A DNA stretch of 64,000 nt from Enterobacter sp. BIGb0383 (GCF_003751845.1 NZ_RJKQ01000002.1:496001-560000), one strand, 5' to 3'. Counted from the stretch's first letter, positions 36,513 to 46,163 are shown. Notes: generated by a model not told the origin, from the letters alone. Translations and numbers: made by a program.

Positions 36513-38216
36513 TTATTTCTTACCGTTCGGCTTAAGCAACTCCCCTTCCTTCAGACGGAACAGCTCTTCATCGCGCGTGGAGTAACGCACGGTGCCGTCG
36601 GCCATCAGGTATGCGCCTTCGGTAAAGCCCGCGCCGTTTAAGAAGGGGGCGACGGCGTCGGGTTTGTTACGCAGAGCCGCTTCCAGCGCCAGCAGGGCGT
36701 AAGGCGCGATGTTGTCGATATCGGCATAGACATAGGCCGGATCTTCAACAAAGAAGCCGTTCAGTCGACGAGTGTTGATAATATTGTCGGCGACCTTTTC
36801 CGCCAGCTGCAGGTAACCTTTATTGCCGGTCGCCTGGGCCAGATCGATCAGGGCAAAGATGGAGTACGGATCGTTATTGGTGGTGTTGAGATCCAGCTTG
36901 CTGTTAGCTCCACCCGCCTCGCCGATATCACCCAGTCCCTGTCCACGCGCGATACCGCGAGCCACTTTCCACATCTGCGGGTCCGGTTCCAGCGTCCAGG
37001 CCCGGGCGTAGGAGAGCAGGAACTCATTGCCCGCCGGATACGCTTTCAGGACCGATCCTTTCTTGCCGTAGTAGCCGTCACGCTTTAAGACGTAGTCGGT
37101 CAGATCGGTGCCGTTGGCCAGCATCGGGCGGAAGGTGTTGTTGCTTTCATCATAGGCATAGCTCGCGAACGCTTTCAGGCCGTCGAGCGTCCATTTTTTG
37201 ATGTCCGCACCGTCAGCCCCCAGAGACTTCGCCAGCGCCAGCTGCATCAGTGCATTCTCGGAGTAGAGCGTGCTGGTGCGGCCTTTCAGCATCATATTGC
37301 CTTCCAGCGCATCCGCACCGAGTTCAGAACCAAACTGGCGCTGAGCGCGGTCGCCATACTTAGAGTGCGTATCCGAGTCGTCGGTGGTTTCCGCCCGCTT
37401 GAGCGGCTGGGTAAACTGATACACGCCAAGCCCGGTCTTTTTATCCCGCGGCAGAACATACTGTTCGGCCAGTCGTTTGGCCCAGGTCAGGGCACCGCGC
37501 TCGCCGTCATGCTGGTACAGCACGGATGCGGAGTAGATCAGATCATTACCGGCATTCAGGAAGCTCAGCCCTTTGGTGGAGTAGAACGGCGGCTGCTGTT
37601 CAAATTCGCTGTCCCAGAGTTTGCCCATACTTTTGCCGTACTCGCCGTGGCGGCTGGTTTCCATGATTTTCCAGTCATAGACATGCGCATTCCAGAACCC
37701 GCGAATAAAGTTCGCCGTGGCCGGTTTATTCACCGCAAACATCAGGTCGTAATACGGATAGGCATTTTTCAGCTCGTGGACCATCTCTTTTTCGCTTGGG
37801 CCTTCCGGCTGCAGCGTTTTCAGATCGACAAAGCGGTGTCCGCCCCACAGCAGCAGGCCGCTTTTGTCCTGATAGTGGTCGAAGTAGTAGCGCACATTGT
37901 CTTCGGCCCGCTTACGATACTTTTCATCACCCGTCAGGTTGCTCAACCCAACCAGCACGCGCATAAAGTTTTGCTGGGCGGAGAAGTTAGAGAGCACCGC
38001 CGTTTTCCCGTCGGGGAAAATCCACTCCATTTGCTTCCCTGTGCGCGGATCAACGCCGTTAGCCAGCAGCGGAACGTTGTGATTGTACTTATCGCCAGCT
38101 TTATCCAGTACCGTGTCGGCAAAGGTTTTGACGCTGTTAAGACGCTGGCTATCCTGAGCCATGGCAGAGGCTGCACAACACAGCCCAACTGCCAGCGCCA
38201 GTCCTGAAATTTTCAT
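36513..38216 (-). CDS. Pectate lyase, polysaccharide lyase family 2, exported
   Basis: The 567-aa protein has a signal peptide (cleavage near ASAMA, residue 20) and matches PL2 pectate lyases (Pectate_lyase_2), e.g. SGLLLWGGHRFVDLKTLQPE and DALEGNMMLKGRTSTLYSEN. PL2 enzymes have an (alpha/alpha)-type barrel and cut polygalacturonate or oligogalacturonides by beta-elimination. The signal peptide groups it with the periplasmic Yersinia/Pectobacterium type rather than cytoplasmic PelW. The porin gene upstream would let oligogalacturonides in. GAGGCGACTC precedes the ATG. A terminator separates it from the porin gene. Confidence 0.88.
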   Translation of the reverse strand: MKISGLALAVGLCCAASAMAQDSQRLNSVKTFADTVLDKAGDKYNHNVPLLANGVDPRTGKQMEWIFPDGKTAVLSNFSAQQNFMRVLVGLSNLTGDEKYRKRAEDNVRYYFDHYQDKSGLLLWGGHRFVDLKTLQPEGPSEKEMVHELKNAYPYYDLMFAVNKPATANFIRGFWNAHVYDWKIMETSRHGEYGKSMGKLWDSEFEQQPPFYSTKGLSFLNAGNDLIYSASVLYQHDGERGALTWAKRLAEQYVLPRDKKTGLGVYQFTQPLKRAETTDDSDTHSKYGDRAQRQFGSELGADALEGNMMLKGRTSTLYSENALMQLALAKSLGADGADIKKWTLDGLKAFASYAYDESNNTFRPMLANGTDLTDYVLKRDGYYGKKGSVLKAYPAGNEFLLSYARAWTLEPDPQMWKVARGIARGQGLGDIGEAGGANSKLDLNTTNNDPYSIFALIDLAQATGNKGYLQLAEKVADNIINTRRLNGFFVEDPAYVYADIDNIAPYALLALEAALRNKPDAVAPFLNGAGFTEGAYLMADGTVRYSTRDEELFRLKEGELLKPNGKK

Positions 38217-38227
38217 GAGTCGCCTCG

Positions 38228-38262
38228 CTAAAAAAATAAGGATTTCAAATGAAATCCTTATT
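38228..38262 (-). terminator. Intrinsic terminator or attenuator between porin and lyase genes
   Basis: GAAATCCTTATT on one side and AATAAGGATTTC on the other form a perfect 12-bp stem with a 4-base loop. On the minus strand it is followed by a run of seven T (38230-38236). It ends about 15 nt before the lyase start codon, next to its ribosome site. Confidence 0.85.
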
Positions 38263-38290
38263 CGCTTGATGGGATTAACTACACCAGTTA

Positions 38291-38995
38291 TTAGAAGGAG
38301 TATTTCACGCCAACACGGTAACGGGTTTGTCTTTCATCCGTCGCTTTGCTACCGGACACATTACCAATAGCCATATACGGCGACCAGTTTTTATCCCACT
38401 TATAGGTCAATTTAAAGTCATGGGTCCAGTCGTAGCTCTCGTTATCGGCAATAATAACGCCTGCAGAGTTCGCTTTTTTGTAATCCAGTTCGTAATCCAG
38501 TGAATAGTCATTCAGGAATTTAAACGTGAAGACTGCAGTCAGGTTATAACCGTTTTCAGTGGTATCTTTCGCAGTGCCGATATTGCTGTTATTACGTTTG
38601 AAATAAGGACGGTAGCGGAGTGACGCGCTCACATCATCAGTAATATTGGCTTTGCCGCGCAGATACGGGCGGTAGTTGTTAGAGGTTGAGCTACTGTCCA
38701 GTGAAAAACCGGGTTCAACCTGGAAGGTTTTATTAATTTTATAGACATAGCTGGCGACGACTTCGGTCCCGTTGCTGACGGTCTCATCAAAGGCTTTGTC
38801 CTTTTTCTGCCCGCCTTTCCATTTACCTTCCAGCGATAAACCAAAACCGTTAGCAAAACGGTGAGACATCGACAGACGATCTTTATGGTTATTGCCGCCG
38901 TTGTCATTGGTTTCATGACGGTAGTCGAAAGTCACCGCATGGGCTGCGATACTGATAAAAGGAACAGTAGCTATTAATAATGAACGCAACTTCAT
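38291..38995 (-). CDS. KdgM-family oligogalacturonate-specific porin
   Basis: A 234-aa outer-membrane protein with signal peptide (cleavage near AAHA, residue 20) and alternating strand pattern ending in aromatic F (VGVKYSF). Family hallmarks are VTFDYRHETND at the mature start and SMSHRFANGFGLSLEGKW. KdgM-type porins are 12-stranded barrels that pass acidic oligosaccharides. It is the promoter-proximal gene before the PL2 lyase. Family assignment is firm; the exact KdgM paralogue is not. Confidence 0.9.
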   Translation of the reverse strand: MKLRSLLIATVPFISIAAHAVTFDYRHETNDNGGNNHKDRLSMSHRFANGFGLSLEGKWKGGQKKDKAFDETVSNGTEVVASYVYKINKTFQVEPGFSLDSSSTSNNYRPYLRGKANITDDVSASLRYRPYFKRNNSNIGTAKDTTENGYNLTAVFTFKFLNDYSLDYELDYKKANSAGVIIADNESYDWTHDFKLTYKWDKNWSPYMAIGNVSGSKATDERQTRYRVGVKYSF

Positions 38996-39884
38996 AGTAA
39001 AAATCCCCTACGTATTGATAGTTGAAAGGCACATGATGTTCTCTGCAAATATGCAGATAATTTTTAATTTATTTTAAATAACCGAATTGCATAGTATTCC
39101 ATCATTACGCGAAACAATTCACCGTTCTCGTAATACAAGAATTCATTATTCAATAACAGATCTATGATCGTGCAAACAATTAAGTGGTGTGTGGTGCCGG
39201 GTGCCTCCCGGTGAATTAGGTGCCGACCAGCCCAATTCGCCCATAAAAACGAAACATCACTGAGGATTACCTCATATCAGCATGACCCCGCCGCTTAGGG
39301 GGATTCACCACACAGAATATTTCGATGCCATTATCAGGAGAAATTCTGATAACCACATGTCTTATCTCTTGCTTTATAAGTTGAAAGTATTAAATCACAC
39401 GAAACACACTTTTACACAAACTGAAATAGCGTTTTGAGACGGTGATCGGATATTCAATTAAGAAGTGACGGACATCAAATTTGGTTTTATAAAGATGTTC
39501 CTAAAAATGACAATAAAAACAAAAACCAATATAATCAGTATGATACACAAGAATGAACAATGGGCACCTGTAATTTATCGCCGCTATTGACAGATTCAGG
39601 AAAATATTACGATAAACTTATTCCTGGATAAAAATTCTATCGCGGATTTGAAAATGCAATACACTGAATCCTCTCCTGAGGCGACAGCCCGAGCGGGTCG
39701 CCACGGGATGCTCTGGATCACAATATTTAAACGCAACCCTAAACAGAACCTAAACAAGCGCACATATTGTGATTGAACCTCTCGCTGGCATGAACAAAAA
39801 TCGGATAAAAACGCATAAAAAAGAACCGGATAGTGCCCGTATAAATAAGAATACTATTAGACATTGATACCCTCTGGAGCCCAT
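38996..39884. other. Long intergenic region with divergent regulatory sequence
   Basis: About 890 bp without a convincing gene. It should hold the porin promoter on the minus strand and that of the LuxR gene on the plus strand. One stretch (39423-39435, GAAAT-AGC-GTTTT) fits the core of the KdgR box, but flanks match poorly and it is 430 bp from the porin start. A hairpin TATCAG/CTGATA lies at 39332-39351, and another (GCGAC/GTCGC) near 39681-39702. The compact element at 39188-39314 is listed separately. Confidence 0.6.
39188..39314. other. Compact multi-hairpin element of 127 bp, candidate structured RNA or MITE
   Basis: TGTGTGGTG at 39188-39196 and CACCACACA at 39306-39314 are perfect complements closing the segment. 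Inside are three separate hairpins: CCGGG-TGCCT-CCCGG (39197-39211), TGAGG-ATTA-CCTCA (about 39261-39274) and CCCC...GGGG around GCCGCTTA (about 39286-39301). The layout is that of a closed multibranch RNA. A small mobile repeat with 9-bp terminal inverted repeats is the alternative. I do not recognise it as ERIC, REP or a known riboswitch. Confidence 0.5.
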
Positions 39885-40472
39885 ATGACAATCTATGGAA
39901 AGGATCGCTTTTTCATCTGTGGGATTGAAAAAGTGCTTAAGCAGCTGAGCAGCGAGCGGGAAAATCCTTTCAGGCGACACGCCTCTTCTATCTATGTCAC
40001 AACCGGCATGGATATGATGGAGATGTACAGCCTGTTTTTCTCCCGTCCGCCGGATCACTACGCCATTTTTATCTCTTCCGAACGCTACTTTGATACCCTG
40101 AGCCGCCTCTTCCCCGACCTGATAAAACTCTGCCTGTCAGAAACAATGACTGCCGAAGAGCTTCGCCAGTCTCTCCAGGTCATGGGTAAGCTGGCCGAAC
40201 AGAACCAGCAGCCCGGCTACACGCCCTATCCGTTTAAATTCACCGGTGCCGAGCAGCAAATTATGCGGCTGATCCTGCGCGGCCACTCGCTCGACGATAT
40301 TGCCCGCATCCGCGGCGTCAGCCCGACGACGGTCAGCGTACAGCGTAATGGGCTGATGAAGCGGACCGGTACCAAGAGCCTGCAGGAACTCTGTTCCTTA
40401 TACAGCGCGATGCGTGCAGAATGCGGTGAAAATAGCCCAGTCTGGCAGACAGGCGAGCACAGCGCGGCCTGA
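39885..40472 (+). CDS. LuxR-family transcriptional regulator
   Basis: A 195-aa protein with an N-terminal part lacking a phosphoacceptor pattern and a C-terminal GerE helix-turn-helix (FTGAEQQIMRLILRGHSLDD, then PTTVSVQRNGLMKRTG). It is like the short orphan LuxR-type regulators of enterobacteria. TGGAG before the ATG at 39885 supports the start. Target unknown; the long upstream region and the next-door AraC gene are candidates. Confidence 0.82.
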   Translation: MTIYGKDRFFICGIEKVLKQLSSERENPFRRHASSIYVTTGMDMMEMYSLFFSRPPDHYAIFISSERYFDTLSRLFPDLIKLCLSETMTAEELRQSLQVMGKLAEQNQQPGYTPYPFKFTGAEQQIMRLILRGHSLDDIARIRGVSPTTVSVQRNGLMKRTGTKSLQELCSLYSAMRAECGENSPVWQTGEHSAA

Positions 40473-40589
40473 TGTCCGCCGTCCGGCAAAGTGAGAATGG
40501 TTATCAACATGATTGATGACGCCAGGTGACGATGGTATCGTATTCCGCGATATCTCCGCTGTTCCCTGGGACTCTCGCTACGTGCAGGT

Positions 40590-41585
40590 GTGATTTTGGG
40601 CGTCAAACAAAATGAAACGACTCTCTCCGCAGCGCTGACGCGGTCTTTTCTGATCGACGATTTCGTTGATATTGGTGAACGTTACGGCATCGACTTTCGC
40701 TTTCCGGCCTGGTCGTCATGCCGTCGTTACGCCCAGGATACGCGAGTTGTCGTCCAGGGTGAGGTCGAAGAACTCACCCTCTCCTCCGGCATCTGCCTGA
40801 CCAATTCCAACGTCCGCGTTCTGCAACCCTATGAAACCACCTCCCTGCACGCCTGCCCGCTGTATATGCTGGTGGTGCTGGAAGGCGCGGTCGTGATTCG
40901 CCTCAGCGGGAAAGAGTACGTGGTGCAGGCGGGAATGGCATTCAGCGCCCGGCTCGGCGAGCACCAGACGATGAATGCCAGCCATTCTGCCGACCGTCAC
41001 CTCAGAACGCTGTCGCTGGGGATCTACCCGGACACCTTTAGCCGCCAGCCGCTGCTGCACTCGCTGTTAGAAGCCTGGGAAGAAAACGGCTCGCCCACTT
41101 TTTTATGGCCGGTGCCTGGCTATCTGCTATCGGGGCTGCATCAACCTTTGCATCATGCCCTTGTCGGCCTGCCGCGGCAGATGATGCTGGAGGGCGTCCT
41201 GCTCCAACTGCTGGGCCATGGCCTTCAACTGCGCATGCAGGACAGCCATCAGCGGACGCTTCCGCTGGCCGCCCAGCACGGTCGACTGGAGACCATCCGC
41301 CAGCTGCTTGAGCAGCATCCGGAAAAAGAGTACTCCCTGAATGAACTGGCCCAGCTGGCGGCCATGAGCTCCAGCAGCCTGCGCAGCAAGTTTCGCCAGG
41401 CCTACGGCCATTCCGTCTTCGACTACCTGCGCGACTGTCGTCTGGCCCTCGCCCGCCGCTATCTTCAGCAGGGCTACAGCGTCCAGCAGGCGGCCTGGAT
41501 GTCGGGCTATCAGCACGCCACCAACTTTTCCACCGCCTTCCGTCGCCGCTACGGCATTGCGCCCAGCGATCTTCGGGACGCCTGA
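40590..41585 (+). CDS. AraC-family regulator, likely of the siderophore receptor gene
   Basis: The 331-aa protein has an N-terminal cupin-like sensing half and a C-terminal pair of helix-turn-helices (YSLNELAQLAAMSSSSLRSK and VQQAAWMSGYQHATNFSTAF followed by RRRYGIAPSDLR). PchR/YbtA-type members of this layout activate siderophore receptor genes when the siderophore is present. The gene is 142 bp upstream of a TonB receptor on the same strand. The start is uncertain: a GTG at 40590 or a TTG at 40596, the latter better spaced from AGGTG. Confidence 0.85.
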   Translation: MILGVKQNETTLSAALTRSFLIDDFVDIGERYGIDFRFPAWSSCRRYAQDTRVVVQGEVEELTLSSGICLTNSNVRVLQPYETTSLHACPLYMLVVLEGAVVIRLSGKEYVVQAGMAFSARLGEHQTMNASHSADRHLRTLSLGIYPDTFSRQPLLHSLLEAWEENGSPTFLWPVPGYLLSGLHQPLHHALVGLPRQMMLEGVLLQLLGHGLQLRMQDSHQRTLPLAAQHGRLETIRQLLEQHPEKEYSLNELAQLAAMSSSSLRSKFRQAYGHSVFDYLRDCRLALARRYLQQGYSVQQAAWMSGYQHATNFSTAFRRRYGIAPSDLRDA

Positions 41586-41682
41586 TCCCTTTTCCCCGTC
41601 CAAAAGGTTCCCTGCTCTCGCCGTTTTTGTCACCGCGCATACGTAAATCGGCACGGCGCATAGCTATCGGCAGCGCGAAAAA

Positions 41683-41701
41683 GGTAATAATTCTTATTTA
41701 C
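41683..41701. promoter_or_regulatory. Fur-box-like site upstream of the TonB receptor
   Basis: GGTAATAATTCTTATTTAC matches 12 of 19 positions of the Fur consensus and lies 27 bp before the receptor start, over the expected promoter. Iron repression would fit the gene. Confidence 0.5.
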
Positions 41702-41727
41702 AATAATAACGTGCTTTGGAGATTTTC

Positions 41728-43830
41728 ATGTTCGCAAAAACGCGACTGGCGCTAATGATTGGCTGTATTACCAGCGGAGTTAGCCTTCAGGCGATGGCTC
41801 AGGATACGCCGACCGCGACCGGCAAGAGTGATACGGTGGTGGTCACCTCGACGGTACAGAGCGGCGCAACCAAACTGGAAACCCCGGATATCGAAACTCC
41901 GCAGGCCGTCTCCATCGTCACCCGTCAGCAGTTTGAAGAACAGGGTGCCATCAGCGTGCGCCAGGCCGTCAGCTACACGCCGGGCGTTTTCAGCGACCAG
42001 ATTGGGGCCTCTAACCGCTTTGACTATATTGTCCTGCGCGGTTTTTCAGACGGTAGCCTGGATAATCTCTATCTCGATGGCCTGAAGATAATGGGCGATA
42101 CCAATTCCCATAGCTCACTGGTGATCGATCCCTGGTTCCTCGACAGTATTGAAGTGGTTCGCGGTCCGGCATCGGTGCTGTACGGCCGTTCTTCGCCGGG
42201 CGGGATTGTCGCCATGAACTCACGCATGCCCTCGTTTGACGCCGGGGGTCAGGTAAAAGTCTTCGCCGGTAACAATAAACAGCGCGGCGCCGCCTTTGAC
42301 CTCACCGGTCCGCTGGACGATAACGATCGGGTCGCCTTCCGCCTTGGCGGCATGACCCGCTTCGCCGATACCCAGTTTGGCACCAAAGAGGAGCGCTATG
42401 CCTTTGCGCCCAGCCTGACCTGGCGTATCACCGACCAGACCCGCCTGGATTTGATGGCCTATATCCACCGCGATCCGGAAGGCGGCAGCCACTCCGGCAT
42501 GCCCTATGAGGGCACGGTTGTCCCACACGCCGGACAGAAAATATCCAATGGCTTCTTTGAAGGCGAAGACGACTACGACAAGTACGATCGCCGCGAGAAT
42601 ATGGTGGGCTATAACATTGAGCACGCCTTTGACAGCGGCTGGTCCGCGCGCCAGAAGCTGCGCTATCTGCGCACCAAAGTGGAACTAAACCAGGTCTACG
42701 CCGCAGGCTGGGCGAATGATACGGATCTAAAACGGGGTTACTCCGGCTCGGATGAGTCCCTGTCCGCCATTACCATCGATAATCAGCTGGACGGCAGCAT
42801 CGATACGGGCGATATCAACCACCGCCTGCTGGTCGGCGTCGACTACCAGCGCCGTAGCAACAATACCAACGGCTATTCCGGTGATTTCCCGGCGATTAAT
42901 GCCTTTAAACCCATTTACGGGGCTGAACCTCTGGGTTCCATTACCCGCTACGCCAGCGAAAAACACAAGCTGGATCAGACCGGGGTCTACGCTCAGGATC
43001 AGCTCTCCTGGGATCGCTGGCGTCTGACGCTCGGCGGCCGCTATGACTGGGTCAACGTCACCAACGTCAATAAACTCGACGGCACCCGCGATACGATCGA
43101 TCAGGGCAACTTCAGCAGCCGTGCGGCCCTGCTGTATTTATTCGATAATGGGTTTGCGCCCTACGTGAGCTACTCCACCGCCTTTACGCCCACCAGCTTT
43201 GTTGATGAAAACGGTAAAATCCTCGACCCGATGGAAGGCAAGCAGTGGGAAGCGGGGATGAAGTACGAGCCGGAAGGCTCTGACACCCAGTACAGCGCGT
43301 CGGTATTCCGCATTAACCAGACCAATGTCGCCACCAAAGACGATCCGGATGACCCGTACCGCGCCATCGGAGAGATCGAATCAAAAGGGGTGGAGCTGGA
43401 AGCGGTGGGTAATCTGACGGATAACCTGCGTCTGCAGGCGGCCTATACCTACACCGACGTGCGCTACAAAAAGAGCGGCCCGAAAGAGCAGGGTCGCCGC
43501 GCGATATATGCCCCGCGTAACCAGGCCAGCGCCTGGCTGAGCTACGATGTGAAAAACGGCCCGCTGAACGGACTGACCGTCGGCTCCGGCGTGCGCTATG
43601 TCAACGGCGTAGCCTCGGATCGCGCCAATACGCATACGCTGCCGTCCTACACGCTGATGGATCTGGCGGTGGGCTATGACCTGTCGAACGTCGGTCTGAA
43701 AGGGCTGAACGCACAGCTTAACGTCAATAACCTGACCGATAAGCGCTACGTATCGACCTGTAACTCTCTCTCCTACTGCTACTTTGGTGCCGAGCGCAGC
43801 ATCGTCGGCAGCCTCTCGTACAGTTTCTGA
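41728..43830 (+). CDS. TonB-dependent siderophore receptor, FoxA/ferrioxamine-type
   Basis: The 700-aa precursor has a signal peptide (cleavage near LQAMA), a plug domain (SIVTRQQFEEQGAISVRQAV, SIEVVRGPASVLYGRSSPGG) and a 22-strand barrel ending in F (GSLSYSF). The C-terminal region CNSLSYCYFGAERSIVGSLS and the general pattern are like FoxA of Salmonella and Yersinia and other hydroxamate receptors. A TonB box is expected in TVVVTST. GGAGATTTTC precedes the ATG at 41728. A Fur-like box and an AraC activator gene lie upstream. The ligand is inferred only from family resemblance. Confidence 0.88.
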   Translation: MFAKTRLALMIGCITSGVSLQAMAQDTPTATGKSDTVVVTSTVQSGATKLETPDIETPQAVSIVTRQQFEEQGAISVRQAVSYTPGVFSDQIGASNRFDYIVLRGFSDGSLDNLYLDGLKIMGDTNSHSSLVIDPWFLDSIEVVRGPASVLYGRSSPGGIVAMNSRMPSFDAGGQVKVFAGNNKQRGAAFDLTGPLDDNDRVAFRLGGMTRFADTQFGTKEERYAFAPSLTWRITDQTRLDLMAYIHRDPEGGSHSGMPYEGTVVPHAGQKISNGFFEGEDDYDKYDRRENMVGYNIEHAFDSGWSARQKLRYLRTKVELNQVYAAGWANDTDLKRGYSGSDESLSAITIDNQLDGSIDTGDINHRLLVGVDYQRRSNNTNGYSGDFPAINAFKPIYGAEPLGSITRYASEKHKLDQTGVYAQDQLSWDRWRLTLGGRYDWVNVTNVNKLDGTRDTIDQGNFSSRAALLYLFDNGFAPYVSYSTAFTPTSFVDENGKILDPMEGKQWEAGMKYEPEGSDTQYSASVFRINQTNVATKDDPDDPYRAIGEIESKGVELEAVGNLTDNLRLQAAYTYTDVRYKKSGPKEQGRRAIYAPRNQASAWLSYDVKNGPLNGLTVGSGVRYVNGVASDRANTHTLPSYTLMDLAVGYDLSNVGLKGLNAQLNVNNLTDKRYVSTCNSLSYCYFGAERSIVGSLSYSF

Positions 43831-43840
43831 TGACGCTATC

Positions 43841-43865
43841 CCGGTCGGGGTTTGACCCCGGCCGG
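43841..43865 (+). terminator. Hairpin after the TonB receptor gene
   Basis: CCGGTCGGGGT and ACCCCGGCCGG form an 11-bp stem (one G-T pair) 11 bp after the stop. No T-run follows, so it may be an mRNA end stabiliser or a weak terminator. Confidence 0.5.
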
Positions 43866-44011
43866 ATGCCCCGCTTATCACTTTCCCAAACAAAAATCCG
43901 TTGCCAATCAGGCACACACAAAAAACCGCACCGGGCGTTGTAAGGCTTCAGCGCTGGCCGCCGATATTAAAGGCGAATGTTACTAAATTGATAACAGGTG
44001 TGGAGCAGTCT

Positions 44012-45961
44012 ATGGGTTTAGCGACCTTTTCTCAGCGTAAGATGAAAACCAGAACACTGATGTTGGTATGCAGTTTTTTAACCATTTCGGTCGGTTTTAT
44101 CGTCACTATTGGACTGCTTACCTGGCAGTCCATGTCGCAGCAACAGGATGTCGCTGGCAAGTATCTGCAACAAATCGGTCAGACACAGGCGCTGGTGGTT
44201 CAGCGTAAGCTGGATGCCGCACTCTCCGCCGCCCGGGATCTGGGTAACAGCGCCTGGTCGCTCAGACAGGCAGGATTAACCGAACGTAAAGGGCTGGATC
44301 GGCTGCTGACCGAGTATCTGCGCCAGCACGAGGACTTTCTCTCCATGTCGCTGACCTTCGAAGCCAACGCTTTCGACGGCAGGGATAGCGAGTTTGCCGG
44401 CCAGCCGGAGCAGGATCCCGCCGGCCGCTATGCCCGCTATATCGACCGCGACGGGAGCGGAAACCCGGCGCTGCATAATCTTACCGACTATGAAACGGCG
44501 GGCAGCGGCAACTACTATCTGCTTCCCCGCCAGCGCCAGCGCGATGTGATTATTGAACCCTATATCTACCCCTACAACGGGGTGGATGTGATGCTGACCT
44601 CCATTGCCGCGCCGATTATGCGCGACGGCAAGTTTATCGGCTCGGTGACCTCCGACTTCTCGCTGCAAACCCTGCAGCAGACGATTGGGCAGATCCGGCC
44701 GTGGAACGGCACCGGCTACGCGCTGCTGCTGTCCGCAGACGGCAAGGTGGTATCCAGTCCGGATGCGGCCAGTATCGGAAAACCCTTTACCGGCAGCGTG
44801 GCGTTTAACGGCGTCAGTCGCTACGACGATCCGATCCTCAAGGAGCCCGCGTTTATCCTCTGGCAGGCTATCGACGTCGGCAACAGTGAAACACCGTGGA
44901 AGCTGGCGATCGTCACGCCGGTTAGCGTGGTAATGGCGCAGACCTGGCAAAATATTCTCTGGGCAGCCTGCCTGATGGTCATCAGTATTCTGGTGGTCAG
45001 CGCTATCGTGGCCGGTGTCTTCACCCGCAATGTGGCCCGCCCGGTTGGCGGTGAGCCGCTGGAAGCGGCGCAGATTGCCCTCGCCGTCTCGACCGGCGAT
45101 CTCGGCAGTGCCATCCCGGTGCAGAAAAACGACCGGATCAGCATCTTCTATGCGCTGCATACCATGCAGTCACAGCTGCACCGGATGGTCAGTAATATCA
45201 CCGATGCGACAACCTCGGTCCGCGCCGGTAGCAGTGAAATTGCCGCCGGTAACCTCGATCTCGCCGCCCGCACCGAGCAGCAGGCGGCCGCCATTGAACA
45301 GACGGCCGCCAGCATGGAAGAGATCTCCTCCACCATCCGTAACAATGCTGAAAACGCCCACAAGGCAACGGACCTGACGCGCAGGGCCGCGCATATTGCC
45401 GGTGAAGGAGAGTCGCTGGTGGGAGAAGTGGTCGATATCATGACGCGGATTAATACCAGCTCGCAGAAAATCAGCGACATCAACAGCATCATCGACGGGA
45501 TTGCGTTCCAGACCAATATTCTGGCGCTAAACGCCGCGGTGGAAGCCGCTCGCGCCGGTGAACAGGGTCGCGGTTTTGCGGTGGTAGCCGGTGAAGTACG
45601 AAACCTGGCCCAGCGCAGCGCCAGCGCGGCGAAAGAGATTTCCGGCCTGATCGGTGAATCCTCCGCCCGCGTCAGCGAAGGGGTATCGCTGGTCAACAAC
45701 ACCGGTGCGATGATGAAGCAAATTATCGAGGCCGTCTCCGCCGTCAATCTGGTGATTAACGAGATTGTTCAGGCGCTGGATGAGCAGAGTCAGGGCATTA
45801 ACCAGGTGAATATCGCGGTCAATGAGATGGATGGCACGACCCAGCAGAATGCGTCACTGGTGCAGCAAATTTCCGCCGCCGCCTCCTCGCTTGAGGAGCA
45901 GGCGAAAGTGCTGGAAGAGAGTATCGTTTTCTTCCGCCTGAACGGTCTGCAGGCCGGGTAA
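44012..45961 (+). CDS. Methyl-accepting chemotaxis protein with Cache sensor
   Basis: The 649-aa protein has two membrane helices (about 15-40 and 310-335) around a periplasmic double-Cache-like domain (AYINRDG-type strands such as [20 protein letters not shown]). A HAMP region and the conserved signalling hairpin ([20 protein letters not shown] followed by [20 protein letters not shown]) follow. There is no NWETF-type receptor tail, so it depends on other receptors for CheR/CheB. TGGAG precedes the ATG at 44012; the frame is open 37 codons further upstream. Ligand unknown; it follows the siderophore receptor but has its own 180-bp leader. Confidence 0.9.
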   Translation: MGLATFSQRKMKTRTLMLVCSFLTISVGFIVTIGLLTWQSMSQQQDVAGKYLQQIGQTQALVVQRKLDAALSAARDLGNSAWSLRQAGLTERKGLDRLLTEYLRQHEDFLSMSLTFEANAFDGRDSEFAGQPEQDPAGRYARYIDRDGSGNPALHNLTDYETAGSGNYYLLPRQRQRDVIIEPYIYPYNGVDVMLTSIAAPIMRDGKFIGSVTSDFSLQTLQQTIGQIRPWNGTGYALLLSADGKVVSSPDAASIGKPFTGSVAFNGVSRYDDPILKEPAFILWQAIDVGNSETPWKLAIVTPVSVVMAQTWQNILWAACLMVISILVVSAIVAGVFTRNVARPVGGEPLEAAQIALAVSTGDLGSAIPVQKNDRISIFYALHTMQSQLHRMVSNITDATTSVRAGSSEIAAGNLDLAARTEQQAAAIEQTAASMEEISSTIRNNAENAHKATDLTRRAAHIAGEGESLVGEVVDIMTRINTSSQKISDINSIIDGIAFQTNILALNAAVEAARAGEQGRGFAVVAGEVRNLAQRSASAAKEISGLIGESSARVSEGVSLVNNTGAMMKQIIEAVSAVNLVINEIVQALDEQSQGINQVNIAVNEMDGTTQQNASLVQQISAAASSLEEQAKVLEESIVFFRLNGLQAG

Positions 45962-45968
45962 TACAGCC

Positions 45969-45994
45969 GGGCCGTCCGCTAAACCGGACGGCCC
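45969..45994. terminator. Hairpin between the chemoreceptor gene and yqaE
   Basis: GGGCCGTCCG and CGGACGGCCC form a perfect 10-bp stem with a 6-base loop between convergent genes. No long T-run on either side. Confidence 0.6.
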
Positions 45995-46004
45995 GACGAT
46001 GGCC

Positions 46005-46163
46005 TTAGTCTTTTGTCTGCACCCAGAACGCATGGATCAGACCCGGAATATAACCCAGCAGCGTCAGCAGGATGTTAAGCAGGAATGCCCCACCAAACCC
46101 CTTACCGAGCAGCACGCCCAGCGGGGGGAGAATAATGGTAAATACGATACGCCAGAACCCCAT
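46005..46163 (-). CDS. yqaE: Pmp3-family small membrane protein YqaE
   Basis: A 52-aa protein with two hydrophobic helices (FWRIVFTIILPPLGVLLGKG and FLLNILLTLLGYIPGLIHAF). It differs from E. coli YqaE at only a few positions. Pmp3 proteins affect membrane potential or stress tolerance. GGGAGGTGCT precedes the ATG. It lies in the same neighbourhood as in E. coli, near stpA. Confidence 0.93.
   Translation of the reverse strand: MGFWRIVFTIILPPLGVLLGKGFGGAFLLNILLTLLGYIPGLIHAFWVQTKD

Noticed and set aside
39188-39314. Element considered as ERIC repeat (length 127 bp) or hok/sok-type toxin locus
   Set aside because: The inner sequence does not contain the ERIC core, and no Hok-like membrane peptide is encoded; kept only as an unclassified structured element.
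39423-39435. KdgR operator for the porin gene
   Set aside because: Only the core matches and it lies 430 bp from the porin start; mentioned in the intergenic entry but not called as a site.
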